64,000 bases of DNA from Ichthyophis bannanicus (lineage: Eukaryota > Chordata > Amphibia > Gymnophiona > Ichthyophiidae): positions 59,122,955 through 59,186,954 of the forward strand of contig CM066032.1 of NCBI GenBank assembly GCA_033557465.1. The letters run 5' to 3'. The notes below the pieces were generated by a model, which was given only the letters and a program-made list of their open reading frames with translations, had not been told where the DNA came from and searched no databases. Both the position numbers and the translations under genes were made by a program. Shown in pieces: positions 42,943 through 54,448 of this stretch. Position 1 is the stretch's first letter, and every line of letters starts with the position of its first letter.

Positions 42943-45900
42943 CCGGTTTGTGTTATACCTGCTGAGTGTCTACTATCCAACCTGAAGATTATTTCCTGGA
43001 ATGTCTGCGGGATAGGTAATCCTATCAAAAGATCAAAAGTGTTACAAGTCTTGGCGCGACTGAAATGCGATGTCGCCTTGCTACAAGAGACCCACCAGAC
43101 AGCCGACGAACATGTAAAATTGCAGAGAGCGTGGGTGGGGCAGAGTAGGGGAGCCCCAGCCAAAGGTAGAAAGGGTGGAGTGGTCACACTTATTAGCAAA
43201 AAGACACGATTTGACCTGATTAAAGAGATTGCTGACCATGAAGGCCGCTACCTTTTGCTGTATGGTCACTTAGATGGCAAGCCGATAGTTCTCGGGAACC
43301 TATATGGTCCCAACGTTTTGGATCGTGCATTTTATGCACGCTTGGCGTCCCAAGTGGAGCAGCTACCTGATGTGCCTTTGATACTAGCCGGAGACCTGAA
43401 TGGGGTCCTAGATATAGCCGTGGACACTGTTGGGACAGGGGGAGAAAGAGGGCGGGCCCCTACTACGGCAACACTTCGGGAGCTGTGTCGGCGTTTGGGT
43501 GTCGTGGATCCGTGGCATTTATTACACCCCCTCGAGAGAGACTTCACTCATCAATCACGGGCTCATGGGACTAGTGCCCGCATAGATTATATTTTGGTCT
43601 CGGAAGGGATTTTTTCACAAGTGGATGAAGCGCAGATTGGTCCCACTGAGGTGTCGGACCATGCTCCGATCTGGGTGGACTTAGCGTGGGGAGTGGCAGC
43701 TGATACGACGTGCATCTGGCGGTTCCCCACAGGTCTTGACCGTGATCTGGACTTTCAGGCCCATCTGCGGTGCTGCTGGGAAGATTTCATGTCCCACCAC
43801 GAAGTACATGCTGCCGATCTGGAATTGCTTTGGGAGACTGCTAAGGTTGTGCTGAGGGGTAACATTATTGAATATGTGGTGCGAAAGCATCGACGTCTGG
43901 CGCGGCAAATTGTGCATTTGGAAAAACAGGTGGTTAGGGCGCGTCGTCGCTGTGCCGGAGACCCCTCCGGGGCTAACCGTAAACGCTATTGGGAAATGCT
44001 AACATCGCTTAATGAACTTATACATCAGCAGACGAAAAAATCCCATTTCTACTACCGATATTGTTTATATCAGTTTGGGGATAAACCAGGCCGTCTTCTA
44101 GCTCGGTGCCTTCGCGGCAGTCATGGTGTCAGATCGGTAGCCGCCCTACGAGATGAGGCAGATCACTTGCATAAAGATAACCGGGCTATTGTGGGGCAGT
44201 TCCGTTCCTTTTTCCAACAACTCTATGCGCGACGGGAGGGGTCCATGTCCGAGATGCAGGGTTATCTGCGGAAACTGACTTTGCCAAAACTGTCCACAGT
44301 ACAGCGGGCAACTTTGGATGCCCCGATCACTGTAGAGGAGGTTCACGGCGTTATCCAGAGAGCACAGTGTTGTAAGGCGCCCGGGCCTGATGGTTTTGGG
44401 GCCGAGTTCTACAAGGTGATCGGGGACGTGGTTTCTCCGGTTCTCGTGGACATGTACGGTCGTAGGGCGCGGGCTGGGCGATTCACCTGGGGATCCATCC
44501 ATGCCTATGTTACTTTAATACCCAAACCTGGGAAAGATCCTACTCGGGCGGCTTCATATCGCCCTATTTCGCTGTTGAACTTTGATATGAAGATTTTGGC
44601 GAAAATAATGGCGGATAGATTGGCTTCGGTGCTCGATGGTCTGATTCACGAGTCGCAAGTGGGTTTCGTGAGGGGGCGATACGCTGTTCGTAATTTATGG
44701 AAGATTTTGGCATCCTTAGAATGGGTCCGGGAACGGGAGCTACCTTCTTTGCTGATCAGCTTCGATGCTGAGAAAGCCTTTGATCAGGTGCACTGGGACT
44801 ATTTGAAGGGTTTGTTGCCGTATTATGGACTGGGAGATACGTTTTGCAGCTTTGTGACGCTGTTATACGCAGACCCGACAGCGGGCATCCTTTGCAATGG
44901 AATGCTCTCCGATCCCTTTCATCTGGAACGGGGTACTCGCCAAGGGTGCCCGCTTTCACCTTTACTTTTCGTTCTATCATTAGATCCACTGATACGGACC
45001 GTGGAGGAATCCACGACCATCTCGGGGGTGCAGATTGGGGCAGTGGGTTTTAAAGCGGCTGCCTTTGCGGACGACATATTGGTTCACCTCACGTCCCCCC
45101 AGCGTTCCCTACCACATTTGTTGGACGCCTTTTCAATCTATGGGAGATTTGCAGGGTTATGTATTAACACAGAGAAATCTGAGGCCCTAGATGTGGGGGG
45201 TTCGCTGCGGGCTCAATGGTCGGGCACCTTTCCCCTCCGTTGGGCGGAAGAGGCCTTTGTTTATTTAGGTATAGTGTTGACAAGGGTGCCTGCGTCATTG
45301 TATAAAACAAACTTTGATCGGGTGTTTCTCAAACTCCAGGCGCAACTGTGGGCCTGGATGCCGCTGCCTCTGTCTCTGCTAGGCCGGGTGGCGGCCTTAC
45401 AGATGGTTATACTTCCACGTATACTCTATTGGATTCAAACCCTCCCAGTGTGGTTGTTGCGGCGCGACGTGATACGTATAGAACGGGAAGTCCGACGTTT
45501 TTTATGGAAAGGGGCCCGAGCGCGCATACCGCTCTCTCGGATGCGGGGTGGTTGGAGGACCGGAGGGGTGGGAGTTCCGGATTTTTGGAAGTATGCACTG
45601 GCTTGCCAAGCACGTCATCTTAGTGATTGGTTGGGGATACTGCAGTGTACACCCCCCGTGAGTTAGAGCGGGCCTTTATGGCGCTGCATGCCCTAGAAGC
45701 GGCTTTGCAGCTGCCCAGGGCGCAGTTACCGGTTCGGCTGACCAATAGTGTTTTACTGCAAGCGATGCGGCGTACTTGGCAGCAGCTTAATAAATTTTGG
45801 GGCAGCAATCCCACGGTGTCGTCTTGGTTACCACTACGGGGTAATGTTCAGTTAGCCCCTGGTTCCGATTCGTCCGCTTTCCTGCACTGGGAAAGAGCCG

Positions 45901-46781
45901 GAATCGGCCATTTAGGGAATGTAGTGGACGCGGCAGGGAAATGTAAGACATTGGTGGAGCTTGCTGCGGAATATGGTTTGAATCGGCCAACTTCCAGTTT
46001 TGCTTATGCCCAACTGTCCCATTACGTAGGCTCTTTGTCCCAGTCGGAGCTCCGTGTGGAGCATTCGACACAGATTTTGGAATTTTTGAGTTTGGGAGCT
46101 GAGAGCCCTCCATCTATTGCCGATCTGAAAAAGCGCTTGGATGGCCTTGAAAACCCCACGGATTTTTCAGCTGTGGAACGAGCATGGGCACGGGACCTGG
46201 GCCGGGCGGTCGACCCGGGCTCCGTATCGGCCGCTCTACGTCAGATTCGACGTTTAGCGGAAGGGACCCGATGGCGGGAGGTGCAATATAAATCTATCCT
46301 TCGTGCACACTTTTCCCCAAGGAGGGCGTTGCGGAGTCATCTTGCCGAATCCGGCGGCTGTCCTAAGTGCTCGTGTTCCTTAGCTGACCTGGGTCATATG
46401 TGGTGGAATTGCCCGGTGATACAATCTTATTGGCAGCGCATCGGAGATTATCTCGGTGGGCTTTTGAGACAGCGGGTTAATTGGACAGGGTTATTAGTTG
46501 TGCTGGATTGCCTGGGACCACTCCACCCTAAGGGGCGGTGGGAGCGTTTTCTAGTGCGTAAGGCTTGTCTGGTGGGGAAAGGACCTATTCTCCATAGATG
46601 GAGAGAGGCAGCGGCCCCTACATTTTGTGAATGGCGCAACTGCTTCCATCAGCTTATGCTTTTTGAGCGACGCCGTGCACTGGGGTCTCCCAGGCGCTGG
46701 GCCCATTTTCTCTTGGTCTGGATGCCCTATGTTCAGAATTTGAGCCCTATTGCCCGCAGCGAGGTGCTTAAGGTTGGATAG
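42943..46781 (+). pseudogene. L1 ORF2 (endonuclease, RT, Cys-rich C-terminus), one frameshift
   Basis: Frame one is open from 42943 to 45666 and frame three from 45627 to 46781, so a single shift lies around 45630-45666. The apurinic-type endonuclease is complete: IISWNVCGIG, LLQETHQT, AGDLNGVLD and SDHAPIWVD. The RT shows YRPISLLNFD, LISFDAEKAFDQV, RQGCPLSPLLFVL and AFADDILVH. The C-terminal CCHC motif is CPKCSCSLADLGHMWWNCP. The total is about 1270 codons, normal for L1. No ATG occurs before 43039, although homologous sequence (SNLKIISWN) begins earlier, so the true start may have been lost. It would otherwise be able to nick and prime on target DNA. Confidence 0.92.
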
Positions 46782-47099
46782 AGATGCTCCTGGTTTAGTG
46801 CTTAGCGGGGTTCAGGGGTTGGGGGGGGAGGGGGGGGCATATTAGGGATAGTCTTCGACCGGTTTGTTTTGCCTTGTTCGAGGTTCCTGGCCTCCGGCGA
46901 TGGATCAGACACAACCACGCCTGGAGGGGTTCTGTAATGAAAAAAAAAATTTTTTTACTGTTGTTTTGTGAACCTGTTGGTTGCTTTATACTGTTTGTTT
47001 TATTCAATAAACAGATTATACAAAAAAAAAACGGAGCTTTGGGCTGTATTCATTACTTCTAGGGTTTTTTTTATAGCTTTTTTATAGTTGTTTTTTTTT

Positions 47100-47263
47100 T
47101 GTGGTCTTGGGCAAGCCACTTAACCCTCCATAGCCCATGTTCCCTGTAAAATAGTTATCTCTAAGTTATAATGCCCTGTTCAATGTAATTTCAGTTTGTT
47201 CAATGTAAACCGCACTGATGCAGAATAGCGCGGTATATAAGAGAATGTAAATAAATAAATAAA
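47100..47263 (+). repeat. 5'-truncated SINE
   Basis: Starts within the CORE-like part (gtggtcttgggcaagccact), runs through the cgcactgatgcagaatagcg tail and ends in aaataaataaataaaa. Confidence 0.88.
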
Positions 47264-47334
47264 AGCCCGGAGGTTTTCTTGGGAGGTGGGGTGGTTTGTA
47301 AAGTAGAGGTAGAAATCTAAGTAGTAAAAAGGTT

Positions 47335-47541
47335 TTAGAGGACTACCTGGCCAAAGACAGTATCTTGATGGGAAACTAGGTGTAAACAGTAATGTTTTGC
47401 AAATGTATGGACGGACTTCCAAGTGGCAGCTTTGCAAATTTCTTCCAAAGGAATAGACCTTAATTTCGCTGCTGAAGCGGCTTTTGCTCTCAGTTTATGT
47501 GGGGGCCATTGTTCCCACGTGCTGCATATTTGCTTGTACAT
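47335..47541 (-). pseudogene. DIRS-C tyrosine recombinase C-terminus
   Basis: EEICKAATWKSVHTFAKHYC is the conserved tail holding the nucleophilic Tyr (HY). The same pattern appears in element D around 53480. The upstream catalytic Arg and His regions cannot be read cleanly between 47560 and 48500. Confidence 0.8.
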
Positions 47542-48522
47542 AACAGAAGCTTATACAATCCAAAACTCAGATTAATAAGGTTCTTTCTGAGATTGGTCTG
47601 CTAGGATCACTTGGATTAAAAGTGATAAAAAGTTGAGATGTTTTTCTTAGTTCTTTGGTAGCTTGGAAATAGTAGAGCAGGTTTGTAGTGAGGTCTCTGA
47701 ACTTTTCAAGTCTACATCAGGGAAGAAGGTCAATGGACTAATTCATGTGAAAATCAGATGCAACATTTGGAAGAAACTTGGATCTATTGTGGAACTCTAT
47801 CATGGAAAAACTGAGTATAGGGAAGATAACCTATGAGGGCTCGTACCTCACTGATTCTCCTCGATGGATACTAGGAAAATTGTATTCCATGTAAGGAGTT
47901 TCAGTAATGAAAGGCCTAAGGGCTCAAAAGGGCTGTTCATGAGCTTGACAAGAACAACATTGTGATCCCAAGCAGGAAATAGAAGCTTTGTGAGGGGCCT
48001 TGTGTTTATGAAGCCTTTCATGAACCTGGAGACTAAAGGATGCGTGACAGGGGTTTTCCTTCCACTCGATTATAGTATGCAGCAGGAACCGTGAGGTGAA
48101 TTCTTATAGATGTTGTTCTGAGACTCAATTCAGAGAGGTGAAGAAGGTAAGAAAGGACTTGACTTATCCATTTGCTCTGATAGGATTTGCATATTGATGG
48201 CCATTTAGAGCATCATATCATGAAGTTTGTTTTCATTCTGGAAAACTTGAAGACAGTTTACAAGTTACCATTCAATCTCCAAGCCATCAGCAAGAGCTCC
48301 GTAAATTTTAATGGATTAGATCTTTGTTTTGTTTGTATAAGAGCAGGACTTAGAGGCTTCAATATGAGGGAGAGAAGCCTGGGAAATCAGATTTGTCTTG
48401 GCCAACAAGGGACACTCAATCATTTGTCATCTGTCCTTGTGAATTTTGTATAACACCTTCTGGATTAGTGGAAATGAAGGAAATGCATAGAGTAGATCTG
48501 TTTCAATGGAATCACAAATGCA

Positions 48523-48995
48523 TCATGACCTATTCTTTGTGGACTTGGGTGAATGGAACAGAATTGTGAGCATTTGCCATTGTGCTCTGTTGCAAAGAGA
48601 TCTATATCTGGGGTTCTCTAGATCTGAAAGTCTGTGACCTTCTGGTCGAGAGATCACTTGTGTGGGTCTAACTGCTGGCTGAGAGAGTCTGCTGATTGTC
48701 CTGACAAGAAAAGATAGAGTAGAAAGATAGACTGCTTGAAGGGTGACCCATAAGGAACAGGCCAAATGTTAACCTTCTCACTTAGAGGCATAAGGGGAGG
48801 GATCCCAATCGTTCTTGCTTGTTTATGTACAACATAGCAATTCAGATGTCCATTCTGAGCATTGTACACAGCTTGCAATTCCAAAAGTGTTCCATTGGCC
48901 TTGTGTGATTGCATGTAGAAAATGTGCTCCCCAAATAATGGTGGAAGCATCTGTGGTGAGGGTGATATCTAGAGGTGGTTTAGAGGCTGATTCAT
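48523..48995 (-). pseudogene. DIRS-C RNase H remnant
   Basis: LDITLTTDASTIIWGAHFLH, then ITQGQWN, and in another frame FYMQSHKANGTLLELQAVYN. TTDAS..GWGAH is the start of DIRS RNase H. Frame changes at about 48830 and stops elsewhere. Confidence 0.75.
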
Positions 48996-49341
48996 ATAGG
49001 GGCACGTCCGGGCCATCTGGACATCCAAAAGATATAAGGGGCTGTTAAGTACCCGATCCCGCAATCGTGGGAGTTATACATTCCCGCAGTTGCAGGATCA
49101 GGGCACTTAGATGGCCCGGCATACCCCTGACTCTGCTGCAGAAGACATACAGCCCGCTGCCTGTCCAGCTCTCCCAACACACCAGCTGGTGTGCCGGTAT
49201 GCGTTGTCCTGTCGCCATGGTACTGGTACGTCCAGCCAGAGCCATAACATTTGCTGCCACAGAAAAAACCCTTCTCCCCACCACCCAGCCCTCAGGGGGG
49301 TCCCCAAGGCCAGGATCATTCTCTGGGATTACCCCTATGGC
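48996..49341. repeat. GC-rich palindromic repeat, copy 3, left part
   Basis: Shares tcgccatggtactggtac-type and gttgtcctgtcgccatgg phrases with copies 1 and 2. It is split by the RTE element and resumes at 52189. Confidence 0.65.
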
Positions 49342-52188
49342 TGCGCATGAAATGAGAGTCAGAAGCTGTAAAGATGTCTTACACATTGGAACATGGAACG
49401 TACGAAGCATGAACCAAGGGAAGTTGGAGGTGGTCAAGAATAAAATGGAACGTGCACAACTTGATCTGTTGGGTGTCAGCGAACTGAAATGGACTGGCAT
49501 GGGGCACTTTGCATCAGATGATCACATGGTCTACTATGCTGGAAATGAAAGACAAAGAAGAAATGGTGTTGCATTTATAATAAAGAAGAAACTTGCAAGA
49601 ACTGTAATGAAATACAATGCAGTCAGCGAACGCTTAATCTCTATTCGTCTACGAGGATTGCCTATCAACACAACTATAATTCAAGTATATGCCCCAACAA
49701 CAGCTGCAGAAGAGAATGAAATTGAAGAGTTCTATGAACAAGTACAAGCTGAAATTGACAGAACATGCAAACAGGATATCCTGATAGTCATGGGTGACTG
49801 GAACGCAAAAGTTGGCAACAAAGAAGGCAAAGTAGTTGGAAAATATGGACTTGGCAACAGAAATGAAGCTGGAGAAAGACTGATAGAATTCTGCAAGACC
49901 AATGATCTATTCATCTCAAACACCTTCTTCCAGCAACACAAGCGGCGACTGTACACATGGACTTCACCGAATGGATTATATAAAAATCAAATTGACTACA
50001 TATGTGGAAGTCAACGATGGAAAAGCTCTGTAACATCAACAAAGACAAAACCTGGAGCTGACTGTGGTACAGATCATAAACTACTAGTATGCAAACTCAA
50101 GCTAAAGTTGAAAAAGAGCAAACCACTCATGAATGCAGCAAAATAGGACCTTGAGAATATACCACTGAAATTTAAAGACTGCCTGCAAAATCGATTTGCT
50201 GCTTTAGATACAAATGACAGAGCTCCAGAAGAGTTATGGAATGACATCAAGAAGGTTGTGTTGGAAGAAAGTGAGAAGTCTCTACAAAAGGTGAAAAAGC
50301 AAAAACGGCCAAAATGGATGACGGAAGAAACTCTGAAAATTGCCAGAAACGCAGAGAAGCTAAAGCCAGAGGAGAAAGAAAGACAATCGCAGAACTCAAC
50401 AGAGATTTCCAACGTGCAGCAAGACAGGACAAGGAAAAGTACTACAATGACACTTGCAAGGAAATAGAAGCAGAAACTATTAGAGGAAGAACAAGATTGG
50501 CTTTCCTAAATGTTACAAGATGCTCAAGGTTCTATGTTGAATGATGCTGAGAAGATCAAGAAAAGGTGGAAGGAATATACAGAGTTTTTATATGATAAAG
50601 ATCAAGTGGACCAACAGCCGTTTCAACCTGTACCTTATGATCGGGAACCATTGGTGATGAAAGAAGAAGTTGAAGCAGCATTGAAAGCCTTATCAAAGAA
50701 TAAAGCACCAGGCATTGATAGCATTCCCATAAAAGTATTGCAGCAATCTGATGCAGCTGTTACCGTACTCACAAGGCTCTGCCAAGAAATATGGAAGACA
50801 ACATCATGGCCAACTGACTGGAAAAGATCTGTGTTTATACCAATACTAAAGAAAGGTGATCCAACTGACTGTGAAAATTATCGCACAATCGCTCTGATCC
50901 CACATGCCAGCAAGATTCTACTGAAGATTATTCAAAAGAGACTACAACCATACCTGGAACAAGAACTACCTGAAGTGCAAGCAGGGTTCAGGAAAGGGCG
51001 AGGAACGAGAGACATCATTGCGGATGTGAGATGGATCCTTGAAAAGACTAAAGAATACCAAAAGGATATCTATTTGTGCTTTATCGACTATAGCAAGGCT
51101 TTTGACTGTGTAAACCATGAGAAACTCTGGGCCACATTAAGAAGCATGGGTATACCAGAACGCCTGATCGTTCTCTTGCGCAATCTGTACATTGATCAAG
51201 AAGCAACAGTTCGAACGGAACAAGGAGAAACAGAATGGTTTAAAATAAGCAAAGGTGTAAGACAAGGCTGCATACTTTCCCCCTACCTCTTTAATTTATA
51301 TGCAGAGCAAATCATCAGAGAAGCAGGACTGTATGAAGACAACAGAGGTGTGAAGATTGGTGGAAGACTCATCAACAACCTTCGCTATGCTGATGATACC
51401 ACATTACTGGCTGAAAGTGAAGATGATCTGAAACATTTGCTTCTGATAATCAAAGAACATAGTCTCAAAATGGGCCTGCACCTTAATGTAAAGAAGACAA
51501 AGATCATGACAACTGGCATAATCAACAGGTTCATCGTTGAAGGAGAAGAAATTGAAATTGTGAACAACTTTAACCTACTTGGATCAACTATCAATAAAGA
51601 AGCAACAAGCAGTCAAGAAATCAGACGACGCATTGCTATTGGCAGAATGGCTATGAAAGACCTAGATAAGATTCTTAAGAGCAGAGATGTCTCTCTCCAT
51701 ACAAAGATTCGACTTGTTCAAGCTATGGTATTTTCAATAACATCATATGGATGTGAAAGCTGGACAGTGAAAAAGATAGACAGGAAGAAAATTGATGCCT
51801 TTGAATTATGGTGCTGGCGGCGAATACTGTGTATACCATGGACTGCCCGAAGAACAAACCAGTCGGTACTAGAGGAGATCAAACCTAAGCTTTCTTTAGA
51901 AGCTCAGATGACAAGACTTCGACTTTCATACTTTGGACACATCATGCGAAGAGAGAGATCATTAGAGAAAGACATCATGCTTGGCAAGATAGAAGGTCAA
52001 CGCTAAAGAGGAAGGCCAGCAATGAGATGGATCGATACAATAACAGCAGCTACGGGTACCAGTCTGTCAACAATGAGCCGCCTGACTGAAGACCGAACAC
52101 AATTTAGGATAGCTATCCAGAGGGTCGCCATGAGTCGACTCCGACTCGACGGCACTTAACAACAACAACAACAAACAACCCCTATGGC
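49331..52188 (+). mobile_element. RTE-type LINE with 11-bp target duplication
   Basis: acccctatggc occurs at 49331-49341 and 52178-52188. The body is about 2.8 kb with a single ORF encoding endonuclease and RT. Its 3' end reads gggtcgccatgagtcgactc, then ggcacttaac and an acaaca repeat, characteristic of the RTE/BovB group. Inserted in the GC-rich repeat. Confidence 0.9.
49347..52157 (+). pseudogene. RTE ORF (endonuclease + reverse transcriptase), frameshifts and stops
   Basis: The endonuclease at 49347-50146 shows LHIGTWNVRSMNQGK, GVSELKWTGMG, VMGDWNAKVG and CGTDHKLLVC. TAG at 50144-50146 interrupts, and the same frame resumes to about 50360. A second frame runs 50360-50500. Frame two returns for the RT at 50510-52006, with APGIDSIPIKVL, FIDYSKAFDCVNH, VRQGCILSPYLFNLY and RYADDTTLLAES. 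TAA at 52004 interrupts again just before RGRPAMRWID. Reading on to about 52157 gives the usual RTE end. About 930 codons before damage. Confidence 0.92.
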
Positions 52189-52490
52189 AGTGCACAGGGG
52201 TAGGGGGCTGCAGGCCGCCATCATTGGGATGCCTGGCACTTACTTCACCTTTGGGGTAGAATAAGCTGGGCATCCTGATTAGGCCCTGTACGTCTGGATG
52301 CTTCAGCCCGCTCCCACTCTGCCCCTTCTCTGCCTCCGTCTTGCCCCCTTCCACCCCTGTCCACACTCCCTGCATAAACCCTTTGTACGTGCGGGGAGCA
52401 CTGGGCCTGGAATCACGATCTGGCCATGAGCGTGGGTTGGACGTCCAACCCAGATATCCAACCCTGCTTAGCAAATGGGTGTTCAACAAG
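52189..52490. repeat. GC-rich palindromic repeat, copy 3, right part
   Basis: Continues from 49341 beyond the RTE. It contains ccctttgtacgtgcggggag and ccaaccctgcttagcaaatg, comparable to inverted phrases at 31205-31320. Confidence 0.65.
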
Positions 52491-52631
52491 GAGATTGTCT
52501 GAATGCATCTATCATTCCAAAGAATGTATCACTGACAGTAATGGGAATCTTCTTTTTTAGGGGGTGTTGTCACTGATCCCAGTGTATTTTAGAGGTACTG
52601 GAAAGCCTAGTTACTCACCTGTAAAGGTGTT

Positions 52632-52786
52632 CTCCAGGGACAGCAGGAATCAGTCCTCACATATGGGTGATATCGGCGTCGATGGAGCCCTCATGCAGAG
52701 CAAATCCCCAGCTTTCTAAGAAAGCCTTTGGGAATTGCATCACGCATGCGCGGTCCCCTTCCCGCCCAAGGGTGCCATCTTGCTCA
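52632..52786. repeat. Left inverted terminal repeat of DIRS D
   Basis: tctccagggacagcaggaat through gggtgccatcttgctca matches the reverse complement of 58257-58412, with about 10-15 percent differences. The outermost bases 52609-52631 are unique to this side. Confidence 0.9.
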
Positions 52787-52827
52787 TTTAAATGACATAG
52801 CTAAAAAGACGGCAAAATAGCAAAATA

Positions 52828-53109
52828 GGGAGGAGTGGCCTAGTGGTTGGGGCAAGTTACCTCAGGTCGGAAGGTCAGGGGTTCAAATCCCACTAGAGGA
52901 CAGCAACCTTGAGCCGGAAGGACTGGGGTTTCTAGTCCCACAGGTTCTCCTTGTGGTCTTGGGCAAGCCACTTAACCCTCCATTGCCCATGTTCCCTGTA
53001 AAATAGTTATTTCCAAGTTATAATGCCCTGTTCAATGTAATTTCAGTTTGTTCAATGTAAACCGCCTTGATAGCATGAAAGGCGGTATATAAGAAATGTT
53101 AAATAAATA

Positions 53110-53143
<34 letters not shown>
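52828..53143 (+). repeat. tRNA-derived SINE in DIRS D, microsatellite tail
   Basis: Complete from ggaggagtggcctagtgg (A box) and ggttcaaatccc (B box) to the tail aaaccgccttgatagcatga/ggcggtatataag. It ends in aataaat and then an (aat) run of about 35 bases. Confidence 0.92.
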
Positions 53144-53183
53144 GGATTGCAACTCCAAGGGGAGGAGGGAAGGTTGCTAGGAC

Positions 53184-53273
53184 CGATTCCTGCAGTCCCT
53201 GGAGAACACCTGTTACAGATGAGTAACTACACTTTCTCCAGGAACAAGCAGGATGTCAGTCCTCATATATGGG
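53184..53273. repeat. Internal complementary region of DIRS D
   Basis: 53184-53226 is the reverse complement of the left outer end (52609-52651). 53232-53273 is the reverse complement of the right outer end (58376-58417). The two halves adjoin at ctacactttctcc. In the DIRS model this region templates joining of the two ends into a circle. Confidence 0.9.
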
Positions 53274-53429
53274 ACTCCCTAACTATAGGCTACCGTGAAC
53301 CCATAGCTGAAAAATAGGCTCCCTCTATGAGAGCTGCAGCCATAATAGGATTTTAACTGAGAGAGTAACACTCCAGTAGCCTGACACCAAAGGGTCAGAG
53401 GGTAGGAGTTTCCTAGACCTCAAAAAGGT

Positions 53430-54344
53430 TACGGAGTACAGCCTGGCCGAAAGCACTGTCCTGTCGGGACTCCCTATCCAGGCAGTAATGGGTTGCAAAA
53501 GTCTGACCCGAAGACTAGGTAGCAGCCTGGCAGATGTCTGGCAGTTGAACAGAGCGGAAGTGAGCCACTGATGCCACCATATCCCTGACCCGGTGGGCCA
53601 TAACTCGACCCTGTAGTGGAAGATCAGCCGCACTGTATGCCCAGGCAATACAGTCTGCCACCCAAGTGGACAACGTAAGCTTGGAGACAGCCATCCCCAA
53701 CTTACTGGGGTCATAGGATACGAAGAGCTGAGAAGCCCTTTGATGCCCCTGCGTACATTCAGTGTAGAAGGCCAACCCCATCTTACGGTCCAGGGTATGC
53801 AGCACTGTTTCTGCCCGACTGGCATGCGGTCTGGGAAAGAAGGTAGGGAGAACTACCTCCTGGTTACGGTGGAATGAAGAGACCACTTTCGGCAGAAACT
53901 TGGGGTGAGTGCGGAGGACCACCCTGTTCCTATAGAGCCTTGTGTAAGGTCTGTCAGATACTAGAGCCTGCAGCTCACTCACTCGCCTGGCTGACGTGAG
54001 TGCCACCAAGAAAACTACCTTCCAAGAAAGGCAGCGTAGATGGCAGGTTGCCATTGGCTCGAATGGTGGGCGGGTGAGCTGCCCTAAGACCACATTTAAA
54101 TCCCACTCGGTCGCTGGAGGCGAACCGGGGGTTTCATCAGAAGCAAACCTCTTAGGAACCAGGACACCAAAGGGTGTGCAGAAAGAGGTTTGCCTTCCAC
54201 TGGAGAGTGGTGTGCGGCCAAGGCACTAAGGTGGACCCTGACCGAGTTGGACTTAAGGCCCAAATCGGAAAGATGAAGAAGGTACTGGAGTACCACAGTA
54301 ACCTGGCAGGAAAAAGGGTTTTCCTTCTGCGTTGTGCACCACAC
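53430..54344 (-). pseudogene. DIRS-D tyrosine recombinase
   Basis: The N-terminal part (54344-54100) reads SVRVHLSALAAHH, then the frame changes. 54093-53515 has VVFLVALTSARRVSELQALV with the catalytic Arg, KLTLSTWVADCIAWAY, then MAHRVRDMVASV with HxxR. DICQAAT is followed by TAG at 53515-53517, where related elements have Trp. The same frame then reads SGQTFATHYCLD with the nucleophilic Tyr. All catalytic residues are present, and a single stop plus one frameshift inactivate it. Confidence 0.88.
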
Positions 54345-54448
54345 CTCAAACCTATGTCACTTGAAAGCATAAGTTCATCTCGTTGAGTGCCTCCTTGAGG
54401 CTAGTAACACTTCTTCCACATTTTTGGGAAGAAGGAGTGGTGAAAGTA

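Larger units (their letters stand above)
39044..47043 (+). mobile_element. L1-type LINE, full length, with 13-bp target duplication
   Basis: Flanked by acggagctttggg at 39044-39056 and 47031-47043. The body at 39057-47030 ends in an A-tract preceded by aataaa. It has ORF1 (39218-40072), ORF2 (42943-46781) and G-rich untranslated regions. It is inserted in DIRS element C. A second insert (40437-41932) sits between the ORFs. One stop in ORF1 and one frameshift in ORF2 are the only clear lesions, so it is relatively young. Confidence 0.92.
47270..48995 (-). mobile_element. DIRS element C, recombinase and RNase H remnants
   Basis: Continuation of the element whose end is at 38655-39043, displaced by the L1. 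The minus-strand order matches DIRS element D: recombinase C-terminus (47335-47541), a degraded middle, then RNase H (48523-48995). The right part is cut off by the GC-rich repeat at about 48996. Confidence 0.75.

Noticed and set aside
49067..49346. N-terminal extension of the RTE ORF upstream of the endonuclease
   Set aside because: It lies in the GC-rich repeat left of the target duplication, so it is read-through of unrelated sequence.
52850..52900. tRNA gene
   Set aside because: A and B boxes are present, but the cloverleaf does not close and the unit is joined to a CORE-like body and LINE-type tail in all copies, so it is a SINE.
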